From Pseudooceanicola nanhaiensis (GTDB lineage: Bacteria > Pseudomonadota > Alphaproteobacteria > Rhodobacterales > Rhodobacteraceae), in the NCBI RefSeq assembly GCF_020171315.1, contig NZ_JAIUZP010000007.1, positions 124,001-188,000 of the forward strand: a stretch of DNA of 64,000 nt, given 5' to 3'. Shown here one piece after another: positions 32,657 to 41,576 of the stretch (within the stretch, counting starts at the first letter, position 1; each line of letters starts with the position of its first letter). The translations under genes were made by a program, and so were the position numbers. The notes under the pieces were generated by a model that searched no databases, was not told the origin of the DNA, and saw nothing but the letters and a program-made list of their open reading frames with translations.

Positions 32657-33412
32657 TCAGTCTGCGCCAGCGGCTCCGAGGGAGGCCTCGATCAGGTCCC
32701 GGCGGCGGCGCAGGGCGGCGAGGATGTCATCGCCCCGCTGCTCGGCCCGCTGCGTGGGCAGGATCGCGGCGAGGGAGTAGAGCCCCATATGCGTGCGCAG
32801 GGGCACCGCGAAGGCGATCAGCCCCTCGTTGATCTGGTACTTGTCGAGCGCCCCGTCCCGCTGGGCGGCGAGGATGTCCAGTTCCGCCTCGACCTCGTCG
32901 GGGGGCATGTCCTGCGCAAGCACGGCACGGGCCCGTGCCACGGGCCATTCCGCCAGGATCGCGCGGCCGGGGGCCAGAACCCAGACCGGGTGCGGGATGG
33001 TGCCGAGGGGAAAGACCACGCGCAGCGGCTGCTCTGCGATGGCGCGGTCGAGGGTGTTCAGCTTGTCGCCGGAAATCCCGCAGAGCGAGAGCGATTCGCC
33101 CAGTTCGGCGCAGAGCGCCTCGAGGTGGGGACGGACCTCGCCCACGATGTCCATCTGCCGCCGGTAGACCAGCTGCGACAGCGACGGCCCGAGGCGAAAG
33201 CCGCCACTGGGCCCCGAAGGCTCGGCCAGCCCCTCCATTTCGAGCGCATGGATGATCCGCTGCACGGTGGAACGCGCCAGCCCGACCTCGCCCGCGATTG
33301 CGCTGAGGCTGAGCCCCTGCGGATGATCGCCCATCAGGCGCAGGATCGCCGCCGCCCGGGCAATCACCTGGATGCCGCCGCTTTTCTCGCCGCTCTTCTC
33401 ACTGTCCGTCAT
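32657..33412 (-). CDS. IclR-family transcriptional regulator
   Basis: A 251-residue regulator with an N-terminal winged helix (LSLSAIAGEVGLARSTVQRIIHALEMEGL at about 35-63) and a C-terminal IclR effector domain (VRPHLEALCAELGESLSLCGISGDKLNTLD and INEGLIAFAVPLRTH). The start at 33412 is chosen because an upstream extension would cross the divergent control region. Divergent from the MFS exporter, which it most likely controls through the palindrome at 33487-33507. Confidence 0.9.
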   Translation of the reverse strand: MTDSEKSGEKSGGIQVIARAAAILRLMGDHPQGLSLSAIAGEVGLARSTVQRIIHALEMEGLAEPSGPSGGFRLGPSLSQLVYRRQMDIVGEVRPHLEALCAELGESLSLCGISGDKLNTLDRAIAEQPLRVVFPLGTIPHPVWVLAPGRAILAEWPVARARAVLAQDMPPDEVEAELDILAAQRDGALDKYQINEGLIAFAVPLRTHMGLYSLAAILPTQRAEQRGDDILAALRRRRDLIEASLGAAGAD

Positions 33413-33472
33413 CGGCTCCCCCGTTCCGTGGCGGGGCCGGTTGACTCCGCTCGCGGGAAGGTGAATACCATA

Positions 33473-33507
33473 GCGATACACTGAACCGCAATGCGATACA
33501 TATTGCG
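33473..33507. promoter_or_regulatory. Putative IclR operator
   Basis: Two direct repeats of GCGATACA (33473-33480 and 33493-33500) are 20 bases apart, so on the same helix face. The second lies inside an inverted repeat, CGCAAT (33487-33492) and ATTGCG (33502-33507). The site lies between the divergent IclR and MFS genes. Because it abuts the first possible MFS start (33513), it supports a later start codon for that gene. Confidence 0.5.
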
Positions 33508-33578
33508 GGCATATGAATTCTCCCCTCCCCCTCCCGGCCGGTCCCCACCGCGCCGGGATGCCTGATTTGGACCGACCG

Positions 33579-34820
33579 ATGCCTCACGCCTCCTCCCGCT
33601 CCGCGGCACCGCCCGCGCCGCTGCCCGTCATTGCCATCCTCGTGCTTGCGCTGCTCTCTGCCGTGGCGCCGCTGGCGACCGACATGTACCTGCCGGGTTT
33701 CCCGGTGATGACCGAAGACCTCGCCACCGGGGCCAGCACGGTGCAGCTGACGCTCACCGGCTTCATGGTGGGCCTTGCCCTCGGGCAGCTCTTCATCGGG
33801 CCGCTGTCCGACAGCTTTGGCCGCCGTCGCCCGCTTTTGCTGGGCACGGCTCTGGCCGTGGTGGCGGGCCTTGCCTGCGCCATGGCCCCGAACGTCGAGA
33901 CGCTGATCGCGCTGCGGCTTCTGCAGGGCTTCGGCGGGGCGGCGGGTGTCGTGATCGCCCGGGCGATCATCTCTGACCGGACGACGGATGCGGGCGCCTC
34001 GGCGCGGCTGATGCAGATCATGATGATGATCGGCGGCCTGGCCCCGGTGCTGGCCCCGATCATCGGGACCGGCATCGTCAGCCTTGCCGGCTGGCGTGCG
34101 GTCTTCGTGGTGACGGCGATCCTCTCGGCAGTGTCCTTCTTCGGTGTCTTCACCAAGGTGACGGAATCGCTGCCCGCCGAAAACCGGACCCCGGGCGGGG
34201 CCCGCGCCCTGTGGACGGGGATCGGCACCGTGATCACGAACCGGTCCTACCTCGGCTACACGCTGACCGTCGGCTTCGCCTTCGCGGTGATGTTCGCCTA
34301 TATCTCCGCCTCGCCCTTCGTCTTCCAGGGCATCCTCGGCCTGTCGCCGGTGCAGTACTCGCTGGCCTTCGGCTCCAACGCCATCGGGATCGTCGTGGTC
34401 AGCGCCGTCTCGGCCAAGATCGTGGGGCGCGTGGCGCCGCAGCGGCTGGCGGCCATCGGCCTGACGACCATGTCCTGCGGGGCGCTCGCGGTCATGGCCT
34501 GTGTGCTGGCCGGGGCGGGCGCGGCGCTGATGCTGCCGTCGATCTTCTGCACGGTGGCCTCGCTGGGCCTGATCCTCGGCAACGTCAGTGCCTTGGCGAT
34601 CTCCCAGACGCCGCGCACGGCGGGCACGGCCTCGGCCCTGCTCGGCGCGCTGCAGTTCTGCCTCGGCGCAGTGGCGTCTCCGCTGGTGGGGCTGGCGGGG
34701 GAGGGCACGGCCCTGCCGATGGCCTGCGTCATGATCGTCGCCGCCGTCCTCGCCGTGGGCAGCTTCCTGCTGCTGACGCCGCGCAGCCCGGCGGCACAGG
34801 CGGCAGCAGAGGCCGCCTGA
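33579..34820 (+). CDS. MFS exporter of the Bcr/CflA drug-resistance type
   Basis: A 12-segment major facilitator of the DHA1 Bcr/CflA subfamily, 413 residues from this start. Hallmarks are LATDMYLPGFPVMTEDL near the first helix, GLALGQLFIGPLSDSFGRRRPLL (motif A) and LQGFGGAAGVVIARAIISD (motif C region). In-frame ATGs at 33513 and 33558 would lengthen it; none has a good ribosome site, and 33513 touches the operator palindrome. Proton-driven export of a drug or metabolite is expected; the ligand is unknown. Confidence 0.87.
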   Translation: MPHASSRSAAPPAPLPVIAILVLALLSAVAPLATDMYLPGFPVMTEDLATGASTVQLTLTGFMVGLALGQLFIGPLSDSFGRRRPLLLGTALAVVAGLACAMAPNVETLIALRLLQGFGGAAGVVIARAIISDRTTDAGASARLMQIMMMIGGLAPVLAPIIGTGIVSLAGWRAVFVVTAILSAVSFFGVFTKVTESLPAENRTPGGARALWTGIGTVITNRSYLGYTLTVGFAFAVMFAYISASPFVFQGILGLSPVQYSLAFGSNAIGIVVVSAVSAKIVGRVAPQRLAAIGLTTMSCGALAVMACVLAGAGAALMLPSIFCTVASLGLILGNVSALAISQTPRTAGTASALLGALQFCLGAVASPLVGLAGEGTALPMACVMIVAAVLAVGSFLLLTPRSPAAQAAAEAA

Positions 34821-34941
34821 CGGCGTCCCGGCGCGCGCGGTGGCTCGACTTCCCGCCCGCGCCGGATATAGCAGAAGGGGCGGCCACCCCGCGCCGCCCC
34901 GGCAGGCCACAGGGCCTGCGGACAGAGCACAGGAGCATCCC

Positions 34942-35286
34942 ATGTCCATCACCCGTCTCGACCCCGGCCCCCGCATGAGCAAGGCCGTCATCCACGGCGA
35001 CACCGTCTACCTGGCCGGTCAGGTCGGCGAGCCGGGTTCGGACCTCGCCGGTCAGACCCGCGAGGCGCTTGCCAGCGTCGACGCCATCCTGGCCGAGGCC
35101 GGCTCCGACAAGTCGAAGATCCTGCAGGTCATCGTCTGGCTGGCCGACATGGCCGACTTCGCCGCGATGAACGCGATCTACGACGCATGGATCGATCCGG
35201 CCAACCCGCCCGCCCGCGCCTGCGGCGAGGCCAAGCTGGCCACCCCGGACTACAAGGTCGAATTCATCGTGACCGCGGCCAAGTAA
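34942..35286 (+). CDS. RidA/YjgF-family protein
   Basis: A 114-residue protein of the Rid family that deaminates reactive enamine/imine intermediates. The pattern matches: VYLAGQVGEPGSDLAGQTREAL, ILQVIVWLADMADFAAMN and the C-terminal PPARACGEAKLATPDYKVE with the conserved Arg. The canonical archetype motif has RxxxxVxxLP; here ARACGEAKLATP fits the Rid subgroup rather than RidA itself. Start follows AGGAGCATCCC. Stands alone. Confidence 0.88.
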   Translation: MSITRLDPGPRMSKAVIHGDTVYLAGQVGEPGSDLAGQTREALASVDAILAEAGSDKSKILQVIVWLADMADFAAMNAIYDAWIDPANPPARACGEAKLATPDYKVEFIVTAAK

Positions 35287-35293
35287 GGCCAAC

Positions 35294-35324
35294 GCCGGGG
35301 AAGCGCGCCGTGCGTGTCCCCGGC
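35294..35324 (+). terminator. Terminator-like hairpin after the Rid gene
   Basis: GCCGGGGA (35294-35301) pairs with TCCCCGGC (35317-35324). There is no U-run. The rest of the 368-base gap to 35654 is GC-rich and shows no gene or clear promoter; it presumably carries the control region of the efflux operon. Confidence 0.4.
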
Positions 35325-35654
35325 CCCCCGCCCGCGCCTGCCGTGACGCAAGCGCATGCGCCGGGCTGCCACCCCGCGACCTCTGTCGCCGGTCGGCCCC
35401 CATTCCCCAGACAAATCGCCGCTCAGCGCTGCACCCGCCGGGAGGCTGCCATGCCGGTCCCGGGACTGGCCGCCCCCACGCCGTGGCCTATCTGCTGAGG
35501 CGACCTCGTGGCCTTCGTTTGGGCGCGGGCGCAGGGCCCCGTCACGGCGGTGTCACGACACTCTGCGCTCTTCTCCGACGGAAATGGCCCCGACCCGCGT
35601 TATACTCTCGGCGGCTCCCCTCACCGCCTCGCGATTGCTGATGAAGGTACGAAC

Positions 35655-36857
35655 TTGAAACACGCCCTTTTCCCTCCCCGTCCGTCCCGCACATGCCTGT
35701 CCCCGCGCCGTGCGCTGCTGGCTCTCCCTCTCATCGCCCTTGCCGCCGGTCCGTTGGCCGCGCAGGCCCCCGCAGACGGGCAGGCGCAGCAGGCCGAGGT
35801 GGGCGTCGTCACGATCGAGGAAACCGATGTGCCCTACACCCAGACCCTGCCGGGGCGCGCGGCGGCCTATGAGAGCGCCTCGATCCGGCCCCGCGTCGGC
35901 GGTGTGATCGAGGAAATCCCCTATAACGCGGGCCGCCCGGTGAAGAAGGGCGAGGTGCTGTTCCGGATCGAGAAGGACACATATCAGGCCGCGCTGACCG
36001 CCGCCGAAGCGGCCCGGGCCTCGGCCGAAGTGGCGGTGGAGACGGCGCAAAGCCAGGTCGACCGCTACTCCCGCATCGAGGGGGTCGGCGTCACCCAGTC
36101 CGACGTGGAGACGGCCCGCGCGACGCTGCTTCAGGCGCAGGCGGATCTGAAGAGCGCCGAGGCGAGCCTGCAATCGGCGCAGCTCGACCTTGACCGCACC
36201 GACATCCGTAGCCCGATCGAGGGCTGGGCCGAGGTGCCCGAGGTCTCGGTCGGGGCGCTGGTGACAGCCAACCAGACCGATGCGCTGACCACGGTGACGC
36301 GGTCCGATCCGGTCTATGTGGACGCGCAGGAATCCTCGGTCCGCATGATGCGCAACCGGGCGATGCGCGATTCCGGCAAGCTGAGCTTCGGCGATGCGCT
36401 GGAGGTCAGGCTGACGCTGGAAAACGGGCAGGTCTATGAACGCGACGGCAAGATGGTCAGCCCCTCGGCGCAGGTGTCCTCGACCACCGGCACGGTCGAT
36501 CTGCGGTTCCAGTTCGACAATCCCGATTTCCTGATCCTGCCGGGCCAGTTCCTGCGGCTGGAGGTGACGCTGGGCACGACCCGCGCCATGCTGGTGCCGC
36601 AGCGCGCCACGACGCGGAAGTCCGACGGGACGCTCACGGCCTTCGTGGCGCAGGGCGGCACCGCCCAGCAGGTCACGCTGACCACCGCCGGAACGTATGA
36701 GAGCAACTGGATCGCCACCGATGGCGTCTCGCCCGGGGACATGCTGATCGTCGACGGGCTGCGCACCCTCAAGGCCGGGGCCGCCGTCACGACGGTGCCG
36801 GTCACCATCAACGCGGATGGGGTGGTTGAAGACGCCGCCAAGGCGGCAGGCGAGTAA
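35655..36857 (+). CDS. RND efflux periplasmic adaptor (membrane fusion protein)
   Basis: About 400 residues. A TTG start at 35655 behind AAGG is proposed because it places a clear signal peptide (RRALLALPLIALAAGPLAAQA) at the N-terminus; an upstream ATG at 35508 would put 49 unlikely residues before it. Domains follow the AcrA plan: barrel-sandwich half RAAAYESASIRPRVGGVIEEI, an alpha-helical hairpin (AALTAAEAARASAEVAVETAQSQ and matching helix), second half TDIRSPIEGWAEVPEVSVG, then the beta-barrel. It works with the pump encoded six bases downstream. Unlike AcrA no lipobox is visible, so it is not a lipoprotein. Confidence 0.9.
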   Translation: MKHALFPPRPSRTCLSPRRALLALPLIALAAGPLAAQAPADGQAQQAEVGVVTIEETDVPYTQTLPGRAAAYESASIRPRVGGVIEEIPYNAGRPVKKGEVLFRIEKDTYQAALTAAEAARASAEVAVETAQSQVDRYSRIEGVGVTQSDVETARATLLQAQADLKSAEASLQSAQLDLDRTDIRSPIEGWAEVPEVSVGALVTANQTDALTTVTRSDPVYVDAQESSVRMMRNRAMRDSGKLSFGDALEVRLTLENGQVYERDGKMVSPSAQVSSTTGTVDLRFQFDNPDFLILPGQFLRLEVTLGTTRAMLVPQRATTRKSDGTLTAFVAQGGTAQQVTLTTAGTYESNWIATDGVSPGDMLIVDGLRTLKAGAAVTTVPVTINADGVVEDAAKAAGE

Positions 36858-36862
36858 GCACC

Positions 36863-39800
36863 GTGGTCAACTTCTTCATCCATCGCCCCGTCTTCGCATG
36901 GGTGCTTGCCATCATCACGATGCTGGCCGGCGCCTTCTCCATCACCCAGCTGCCGGTGTCGCAATATCCCGACATCGCGCCCACAACCGTCCGTATCTCG
37001 GCCACCTACAGCGGGGCCACGGCAGAGGCGGTGCAGAACTCGGTCACCACGGTGATCGAGGACAGCCTGACCGGCATCGACGGGCTGCTCTACATGGTCT
37101 CCACCTCGTCCGAGGGCTCTGCCTCGATCACGCTGACCTTCGACGAGAGCATCGAGCCGATCGACGCCCAGAACGACGTGCAGACACGGGTCAGCCAGAT
37201 CGAGAGCCAGCTGCCCGACACGGTGATCGACGCCGGTGTCACGGTGCGCCGCTCCACCTCCTCGATCCTCATGGTGGGCGCGCTGGTCTCAGAGGACGGC
37301 AGCTATTCCACGGTGGAACTTGGCGACATGCTCGACAGCACCGTCTCCGGCCCGATCCAGCGCACCGACGGCGTGGGCAGCATCAACGTCTTCGGCTCGA
37401 CCTATGCCATGCGCATCTGGCTCGACCCGCTGGAGCTCGCGAAATACCAGCTGACCCCCGCCGATGTGACCTCGGCCGTGCAGGCGCAGAACACCACCGT
37501 GTCGGTCGGCTCGCTCGGCGATCTGCCCACGGTGCAGGGCCAGCAGTTCACCGCCACGATCACCGCGCAGAGCCAGCTGACCTCGGTCGCGCAGTTCGAG
37601 AACATCATCCTGAAGACCGAGGAGGACGGCTCTTCCGTCTTCCTCGGCGACGTGGCCAAGGTCGAGATCGGGCAGGAGGATTACGGTTCCTCGGCGCGGT
37701 TCAGCGGCAAGAACGCCGCCGGCTTCGGCGTGAACCTCGCCACCGGGGCCAATGCCGTGGACACGGCCGAGGCCGTGCGCGAAACGCTGGACCGGATCGG
37801 CACCTCGCTGCCCGACGGGGTGACGGTGGAATATGCCTATGACACCTCGCCCTTCGTCGAGAAGTCGATCGAGAAGGTCTATCACACGCTGGCCGAGGCC
37901 ATCGCGCTGGTCTTCATCGTGATCCTCGTCTTCCTGCAGAAGTTCCGCGCCACGCTGATCCCGATCATCGCCGTGCCGGTGGTTCTGGCAGGCACCTTCG
38001 CGGTGCTGGCGGTCTTCGGCTATTCCGTGAACACGCTGACGATGTTCGCCATGGTGCTGGCCATCGGCCTGCTGGTCGATGACGCCATCGTCGTGGTGGA
38101 AAACGTCGAACGGGTGATGGAGGAAGACGGGCTCGGCCCGCTGGAGGCCACCGAACGCTCCATGGGGCAGATCGTGGGGGCGCTGATCGGCATCGCGCTC
38201 GTGCTCTCCGCCGTGTTCCTGCCGATGGCCTTCTTCGGCGGCTCCACCGGGGTGATCTACCGCCAGTTCTCGGTGACGATCATCACGGCGATGGTGCTCT
38301 CGGCCCTTGTCGCACTGGTGCTGACGCCCGCGCTCTGCGCCCAGATGCTCAAGCCCGCCAGCCATGGGTCGGGCATTGCGCCCGCCCGCTGGTTCAATCG
38401 CAATTTCGACCGCATCACTAAGGGCTACACCGCCACGGTCAGCCGCTTCCTACGTCGCCCGGCGGTGATGCTGCTGGTGCTGGCGGGCATCGGGGTCGGC
38501 GCATGGGGCATCATGACCCGGCTGCCGTCTTCCTTCCTTCCGGCGGAGGATCAGGGCGTGTTGATGTCCATGGTCACCCTCACCGAAGGCTCCACCACGG
38601 CACAGACACAGGCCGTGGTCGAGGAGATCGAGGATTACCTGCTGACCGAGGAAAACGACACGGTCGAGGCGGTCTTTGCCTCGCTCGGCTTCAGCTTCGG
38701 CTCCAGCGGGCAGAACACCGCCATGGTCTTCATCAAGCTGAAGGACTTCGAGGATCGGGCCGCGGCGGACACCGCCGCCGGCCAGCTGGCGCTGCGGGCA
38801 AACATGCGCTTTGGCCAGCACCGCGCGGGGCAGATCATCTTCATGCAGCCCCCCGCCATTCCCGGCCTCGGCAATTCCTCGGGCTTCACCATGTACCTCG
38901 TGGATCAGGGCAACACCGGGATCGACGCCCTGCGTGCCGCGGCGGACGAACTGATCGCCGCCGCCGGACAGGACAGCCGGTTGCAGAACGTGCGCCTCTC
39001 CGACAACGAGGAGGAGGCCGCGCTGCGCATCACCATCGACCAGCAAAAGGCCGAAAGCTTCGGCGTGACGGTGAGCGACGTGAACACCATGCTCTCGGTC
39101 ATCTTCTCGGGGCGCGACGTGAACGACTTCTCGCTCGACAACAACCTGCGGCCGGTGATCGTGCAGGGCGCGGCCGAATACCGGATGCAGCCCAAGGACA
39201 TCGAAAGCTGGTACGCCCGCAACGGCGACGGCGAAATGGTGCCCTTCTCCAGCTTCATGACCACCGACTGGGTCTCGGTCCTGCCAGCCTTGGCGCGGTT
39301 CGACGGCACGGCGGCGCTGGAGGTTTCGGGCTCGCCCTCCGACAGCGCCTCTTCGGGCGAGGCGATGAACGCGATGGAAGAGCTGACCGCGCAGGTCGAT
39401 GGCGGCTATGGCGTCAGCTGGACCGGCCTGTCCTACCAAGAACGCCAATCCGGCGATCAGGCGCCCTATCTCTACGCCCTGTCCGTGCTGGTGGTCTTCC
39501 TCTGCCTCGCGGCGCTTTACGAGAGCTGGTCGGTGCCCTTCTCGGTCATGCTGGCGGTGCCTGTCGGCGTGCTGGGGGCGCTTGCGGCCGCATGGGCCTT
39601 CGGCCAGTCGAACGACGTCTACTTCAAGGTGGGCATCCTGACGACCATCGGTCTGGCGGCCAAGAACGCGATCCTGATCGTGGAATTCGCCAAGGACCGG
39701 GAGGCCGAGGGCATGGGGCTGGTCGAGGCCACGCTGGAGGCCGCGCGCCTGCGGCTGCGCCCGATCCTGATGACCTCGCTCGCCTTCATGCTGGGGGTGG

Positions 39801-39970
39801 TGCCGCTGGCCACGGCCTCGGGCGCGGGGGCGGCGGCGCAGAATGCCATCGGCATCGGCGTGCTGGGGGGCATGGCCACGGCCACCTTCCTCGGCGTCTT
39901 CATGGTGCCCAGCTTCTACGTGCTGATCCGGCGGCTCGCCGACCGGACGAAGCGGAAGACTGCGGCCTGA
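36863..39970 (+). CDS. RND multidrug efflux pump (AcrB/MexB type)
   Basis: A 1035-residue hydrophobe/amphiphile efflux pump starting with GTG at 36863 (VNFFIHRPVFAWVLAIITMLAG). Proton relay acids are Asp406 and Asp407 in GLLVDDAIVVVENVER, with the lysine in GLAAKNAILIVEFAKD. Two large periplasmic loops and twelve membrane helices follow the usual plan. No outer-membrane channel gene or TetR regulator lies next to it, so the pump must use a TolC-like protein encoded elsewhere. Substrates cannot be predicted. Confidence 0.93.
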   Translation: MVNFFIHRPVFAWVLAIITMLAGAFSITQLPVSQYPDIAPTTVRISATYSGATAEAVQNSVTTVIEDSLTGIDGLLYMVSTSSEGSASITLTFDESIEPIDAQNDVQTRVSQIESQLPDTVIDAGVTVRRSTSSILMVGALVSEDGSYSTVELGDMLDSTVSGPIQRTDGVGSINVFGSTYAMRIWLDPLELAKYQLTPADVTSAVQAQNTTVSVGSLGDLPTVQGQQFTATITAQSQLTSVAQFENIILKTEEDGSSVFLGDVAKVEIGQEDYGSSARFSGKNAAGFGVNLATGANAVDTAEAVRETLDRIGTSLPDGVTVEYAYDTSPFVEKSIEKVYHTLAEAIALVFIVILVFLQKFRATLIPIIAVPVVLAGTFAVLAVFGYSVNTLTMFAMVLAIGLLVDDAIVVVENVERVMEEDGLGPLEATERSMGQIVGALIGIALVLSAVFLPMAFFGGSTGVIYRQFSVTIITAMVLSALVALVLTPALCAQMLKPASHGSGIAPARWFNRNFDRITKGYTATVSRFLRRPAVMLLVLAGIGVGAWGIMTRLPSSFLPAEDQGVLMSMVTLTEGSTTAQTQAVVEEIEDYLLTEENDTVEAVFASLGFSFGSSGQNTAMVFIKLKDFEDRAAADTAAGQLALRANMRFGQHRAGQIIFMQPPAIPGLGNSSGFTMYLVDQGNTGIDALRAAADELIAAAGQDSRLQNVRLSDNEEEAALRITIDQQKAESFGVTVSDVNTMLSVIFSGRDVNDFSLDNNLRPVIVQGAAEYRMQPKDIESWYARNGDGEMVPFSSFMTTDWVSVLPALARFDGTAALEVSGSPSDSASSGEAMNAMEELTAQVDGGYGVSWTGLSYQERQSGDQAPYLYALSVLVVFLCLAALYESWSVPFSVMLAVPVGVLGALAAAWAFGQSNDVYFKVGILTTIGLAAKNAILIVEFAKDREAEGMGLVEATLEAARLRLRPILMTSLAFMLGVVPLATASGAGAAAQNAIGIGVLGGMATATFLGVFMVPSFYVLIRRLADRTKRKTAA

Positions 39971-40053
39971 TCCGCAGGGGGGCGGCCCGGGCCGCCCCCG
40001 CCATCCTCTGCGCAGGAGACCCGGACGGGCGGCAGACGGGCAGGGCGCACTTT

Positions 40054-40097
40054 CGTTTTCTTCAAAGAAAACGGACCGGACTTTTCAAAAAGTCCGG
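40054..40097. terminator. Tandem terminator hairpins after the RND pump
   Basis: Two hairpins follow each other: CGTTTTCTT (40054-40062) with AAGAAAACG (40065-40073), and CCGGACTTTT (40076-40085) with AAAAGTCCGG (40088-40097). A/T-rich stem tips give U-runs in both directions, so they can end both the pump transcript and the convergent DUF1992 gene. Confidence 0.65.
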
Positions 40098-40112
40098 GGG
40101 TATCCCGAGAGG

Positions 40113-40445
40113 TCAGTCGCGCATGAACTTGCGCCGGGCCTCCTCGGCCATGGCCTGCTGCATCTGGATATGGGACAGCTCCGACATGGCGGCGCGGCGC
40201 GCGTCCGGGTCGGTCAGCCCGGCCAGCTCGGCCCGTTTCGCCTCTGCCAGCTTCTTCCATCGGATCTCGTCGGGCAGGGCGCCGGCCTCGGCCATGATGC
40301 GATAGCCCATGGCCTCGCCCGCATCGAGATGCGCCTCGCCGCTGCGGTCGGGCAGCGGCTTGCCCTCCCCCTCCAGCCCCGAGAGGCCGCCCTCGGCGAG
40401 GGTCTTGAGGATGCGTCTTTCGGTCAGTCGTGACAGCCAGGACAT
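40113..40445 (-). CDS. DUF1992 (DnaJ-like subfamily C28) protein
   Basis: A 110-residue protein with the DUF1992 pattern: ILKTLAEGGLSGLEGEGKPLPDRSG near the N-terminus, then AMGYRIMAEAGALPDEIRWKKLAEAKR, mostly helical with a charged C-terminus. The human homologue is DNAJC28, but no J domain occurs here. Function unknown. It stands alone between terminator hairpins and the nucleoside hydrolase gene. Confidence 0.85.
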   Translation of the reverse strand: MSWLSRLTERRILKTLAEGGLSGLEGEGKPLPDRSGEAHLDAGEAMGYRIMAEAGALPDEIRWKKLAEAKRAELAGLTDPDARRAAMSELSHIQMQQAMAEEARRKFMRD

Positions 40446-40567
40446 GTGCGGGCCCTCCTGCCCTGAAATATGGGCGCAGCAGGGCCTCGCCGCAATCGCG
40501 GAACCGCTTGCGCGGGCGCCTCCGCGCGATTATGCCGCGCGGGTTCCAGACCAGCGGGAGAGCCTCC

Positions 40568-41479
40568 ATGAAACTCATCATCGACACCGATCCGGGCATC
40601 GACGACGCGATGGCGGTCTTCTACGCCGCGCTCGATCCCGCGATTGAACTGGTGGGGCTGACCTCGGTCTTCGGCAACGTGCTGACCCCGATCGCCACCC
40701 GCAACGCCCTGCGGCTGGCCGAGATGGCGGGCCTCGACATTCCCGTGGCCGAAGGCGCGCACCAGGCGCTGGAAATCGCGCCCACGCCGCCCTCGTCGCA
40801 TATCCACGGGGTCGAAGGCTTCGGCGACATCGCCCCGGTGCAGCCCAAGGCGGCCGCGCTGGAGGAAAGCGCGCCCGCGTTCCTGTGCCGCATGGCGCGG
40901 GAGCTGAAGGGCGAGCTGGTGCTGTGCCCCATCGGTCCGATCACCAACATCGCCCGCGCGATCCAGCTGGACCCGGAGTTCGCCACGAACGTGAAGGAGA
41001 TCATCTTCATGGGTGGCGCGGCCCGGGTGCCGGGCAACATCACGCCCCATGCCGAGGCCAACACCTACCACGATCCGCATGCGCTGAACGTGGTTCTGGG
41101 CTCGGGCGCGAAGGTGACGATGGTCGGGCTGGACGTGACCATGGCCACGGCCTTCACCGCCGCCGATTTCGACGACCTCGCCCGGCGCGATCCGCATCTT
41201 GGCGGCTTCCTGCGCGAGGCCGGGCTCTTCTACCTCGAGTTCTACTACAGCCGGGGCCGGGATGGCGTGGGCCTGCACGATCCGATGACCCTGATCGCGG
41301 CGGCCCACCCGGAGCTGTTCGTGACCGAGGAGATCCCGCTGCGCGTGGTCGAGACGGGCGAGGAACAGGGCCGGACGCAGGAAGTGGCACCGGCCGAGGC
41401 CGCTGGCGTGGCGCGGGTCTGCGTGGGCGGAGACATGGATGCGATCAAGCGGCAGTTCTCCGCGGTCTTCGGGAACTGA
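40568..41479 (+). CDS. Inosine-uridine preferring nucleoside hydrolase family
   Basis: A 303-residue nucleoside hydrolase. The calcium-binding motif IIDTDPGIDDAMAV is at residues 4-17, followed by IGPITNIARAI and the C-terminal GLHDPMTLIAAAHPEL containing the active-site histidine and aspartate. It cleaves the N-glycosidic bond of ribonucleosides to free base plus ribose. Start follows GGGAGAGCCTCC. No nucleoside transporter or kinase lies beside it; the BMP-type importer at 5039-9643 is far away and is a purely speculative partner. Confidence 0.9.
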   Translation: MKLIIDTDPGIDDAMAVFYAALDPAIELVGLTSVFGNVLTPIATRNALRLAEMAGLDIPVAEGAHQALEIAPTPPSSHIHGVEGFGDIAPVQPKAAALEESAPAFLCRMARELKGELVLCPIGPITNIARAIQLDPEFATNVKEIIFMGGAARVPGNITPHAEANTYHDPHALNVVLGSGAKVTMVGLDVTMATAFTAADFDDLARRDPHLGGFLREAGLFYLEFYYSRGRDGVGLHDPMTLIAAAHPELFVTEEIPLRVVETGEEQGRTQEVAPAEAAGVARVCVGGDMDAIKRQFSAVFGN

Positions 41480-41576
41480 GAGGCCCGTCGCCTGATGCCG
41501 TTTCGGCGCGGCGGCGGAAAGCTCTAGTAAGAGGCGCGCGTGTGGAGCGGTGTCCGCGCGCGTTGGGGCGCGGCCC

